Source: Nemertoderma westbladi (lineage: Eukaryota > Xenacoelomorpha > Nemertodermatida > Nemertodermatidae). Taken from it: a DNA stretch of 41,384 nucleotides. The stretch lies in NCBI GenBank assembly GCA_032718475.1, contig JAUCBJ010004567.1, positions 1 to 41,384 on the forward strand, read 5' to 3'. Positions within the stretch are counted from its first letter, which is position 1, and every line of letters starts with the position of its first letter. A model generated the notes under the pieces. The model had not been told where the DNA came from. It saw only the letters and a list, made by a program, of their open reading frames with translations, and searched no databases. Positions 40,311-41,384 of this stretch are shown here, piece by piece. The position numbers and the translations under genes were made by a program.

Positions 40311-40845
40311 TAGTACTGAAATCACCAGTGCGTATTTAGCCGAAACGGATTCAGTAAAAAAATCCTCAGAACTGTTCCACTCTAGAAGAATGCGCCGAAA
40401 CGGTGGTATATTTACTTGATAAACTAGATGCGGACTTCAGAGAACTAGATTTGCAATTACACGTTTTATCCATTTAATTTATTACTAAATAGGATGTCAT
40501 TCGGGTCATAACGTGAATACTATAGTACATGATAAATGCTTTATAAATATATATATAAATATAAAAAATATATTTCTCGGATTTCCATATGATGGGTGAT
40601 GGGTGCTGGAAGGGGGAACAGGGTGGGGGAGGGGGGGGGTTACAAAGTTAATCTTTAATAATAATAAGTAAATTGTTGTGGAGTGAGTGGCGGTGAATCA
40701 GTGATACTCAGGGATAGTCAGGGATAATCAAATCAAGGATAGTCATTTCTGGCAGAGGAGCACAAGAATAACGTTGTACTTTCCTTTAGTTGGCCTAGAG
40801 ATTAGTTGGCCTAAATATGATATCCCACTCCGTAGCGAATTACTC
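40311..40845. other. Non-coding sequence, possibly the 3' remainder of the integrase-like gene
   Basis: A frame near 40340-40476 reads NPQNCSTLEECAETVVYLLD and LDADFRELDLQLHVL; it could be the C-terminus of the interrupted integrase-like protein, but I have no family evidence. Later there is a G-rich stretch (40612-40639) and a 'gggatagtcagggataatca' tandem (40710-40729). Confidence 0.35.
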
Positions 40846-40849
40846 ATCC

Positions 40850-40945
40850 GTCCATGTAGCTCAGTTGTCTTAGGACATACACCCAGTTGAAGATAACCAG
40901 AAGATTGAAACCTAGGTACCGGGTTCGAGCCCCAATATTTTTCGT
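40850..40945 (+). mobile_element. tRNA-like SINE head
   Basis: TGTAGCTCAGTTGTCTTAGG (A box, 40855-40874) and GGGTTCGAGCCCC (B box, 40921-40933) occur in order. The intervening DNA has no anticodon arm and the ends do not pair, so it is not a functional tRNA. The body shares nothing obvious with the other SINEs. Confidence 0.5.
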
Positions 40946-41384
40946 TATGGAGAGCATTACCTTAAACATACCTCCATCCTATATCCTATTACATTAAAGT
41001 TAAACAATGTTGAGGGATGTTTGACTTATGTTTTATCGTCTGTATCCATAAAGTCATAATTTGCCTAATTTGTTTAAATTTATCACTGTGTCTCAAATGT
41101 GATATTACCCCGGTACCTGACTCATATATTTACAGTCTCATATCCATAGCTCAATAACAACAAAAAAAACAAGAAACAAATAGAACAATTTATATTTGCA
41201 CTGATGCACTAAATTACGACTAATAATTAATTACCCAAAACAATTATGACAAACCGAATCCAAACAAGTTCAATATGTTGTCCTTTACAATGTTGTAGAA
41301 TTGATTTGCATTACCATTCAAATACCTATCATTAATAGGAAAACAAAGTGTGTACGAACATGTATCTGCATGAAGCCTCCGCTG
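40946..41384. other. Non-coding sequence to the window end
   Basis: AT-rich. An A-run (41162-41168) may be a retroposon tail. No gene recognised. Confidence 0.4.

Noticed and set aside
40855-40933. A complete tRNA gene
   Set aside because: A and B boxes are present but acceptor and anticodon stems do not pair; treated as a SINE head.
1-41384. A CRISPR array, operon or prokaryotic defence system
   Set aside because: The regular repeats are minisatellites without spacer structure, and the gene content is eukaryotic.

Overview
The window is nuclear DNA from a metazoan, most likely a marine invertebrate. The evidence is a host gene with GT-AG splicing, AT-rich non-coding DNA, tRNA-derived SINEs, several LINE clades, a Ty1/copia remnant, and hAT-like and piggyBac-like DNA elements. 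I cannot name the species. The only well-supported host gene is a class A (rhodopsin-like) GPCR on the minus strand. Its first exon is at 14643-15065 and its second at 1-591, running off the window edge. The two are joined in frame across a 14,051-bp intron, and the junction restores the canonical spacing between Cys3.25 and Asp3.32. Nearly everything else is transposon debris.

Region 1 (592-14642) is the GPCR intron. It holds a degenerate plus-strand LINE (here LINE2, about 2011-9335), split by a minus-strand CR1/Jockey-type LINE (LINE1, 3043-5784). LINE1 has a 6-bp target-site duplication, and LINE2 ORF1 reads straight through when it is removed. Next come a tRNA-derived SINE interrupted by a 1.5-kb TTAA-flanked piggyBac-like element (10348-11872) and a rotted Ty1/copia pol fragment (12230-14240).

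Region 2 (15066-28650) lies upstream of the GPCR and carries no convincing host gene. It holds scattered LINE fragments, a second piggyBac-like end with nested inverted repeats, a perfect 86-bp palindrome, three related SINE copies, a 28-bp minisatellite, a 1,078-bp hAT-type element with an 8-bp duplication, and a 163-bp near-perfect palindrome.

Region 3 (28650-41384) is dominated by one recently active RTE-like LINE family (LINE-A, with a (TAG)n 3' tail). Its copies have inserted into an unrecognised DNA-transposon ORF (12-bp duplication), into the C-terminal domain of another LINE (12-bp duplication), into non-coding DNA as an internally deleted 265-bp copy (10-bp duplication), and onto the end of a DDE integrase-like pseudogene. 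A 36-bp GC-rich minisatellite with long poly-C tracts is at 36240-36790.

No operon, CRISPR, rRNA or functional tRNA is present. I found no clearly new functional system. The most informative items are the nested-insertion chronology, the compact LINE-A family with its deleted derivative, the long hairpins, the repeat modules inside the TTAA elements, and the divergent GPCR. All sequence comparisons were made by eye within this window.
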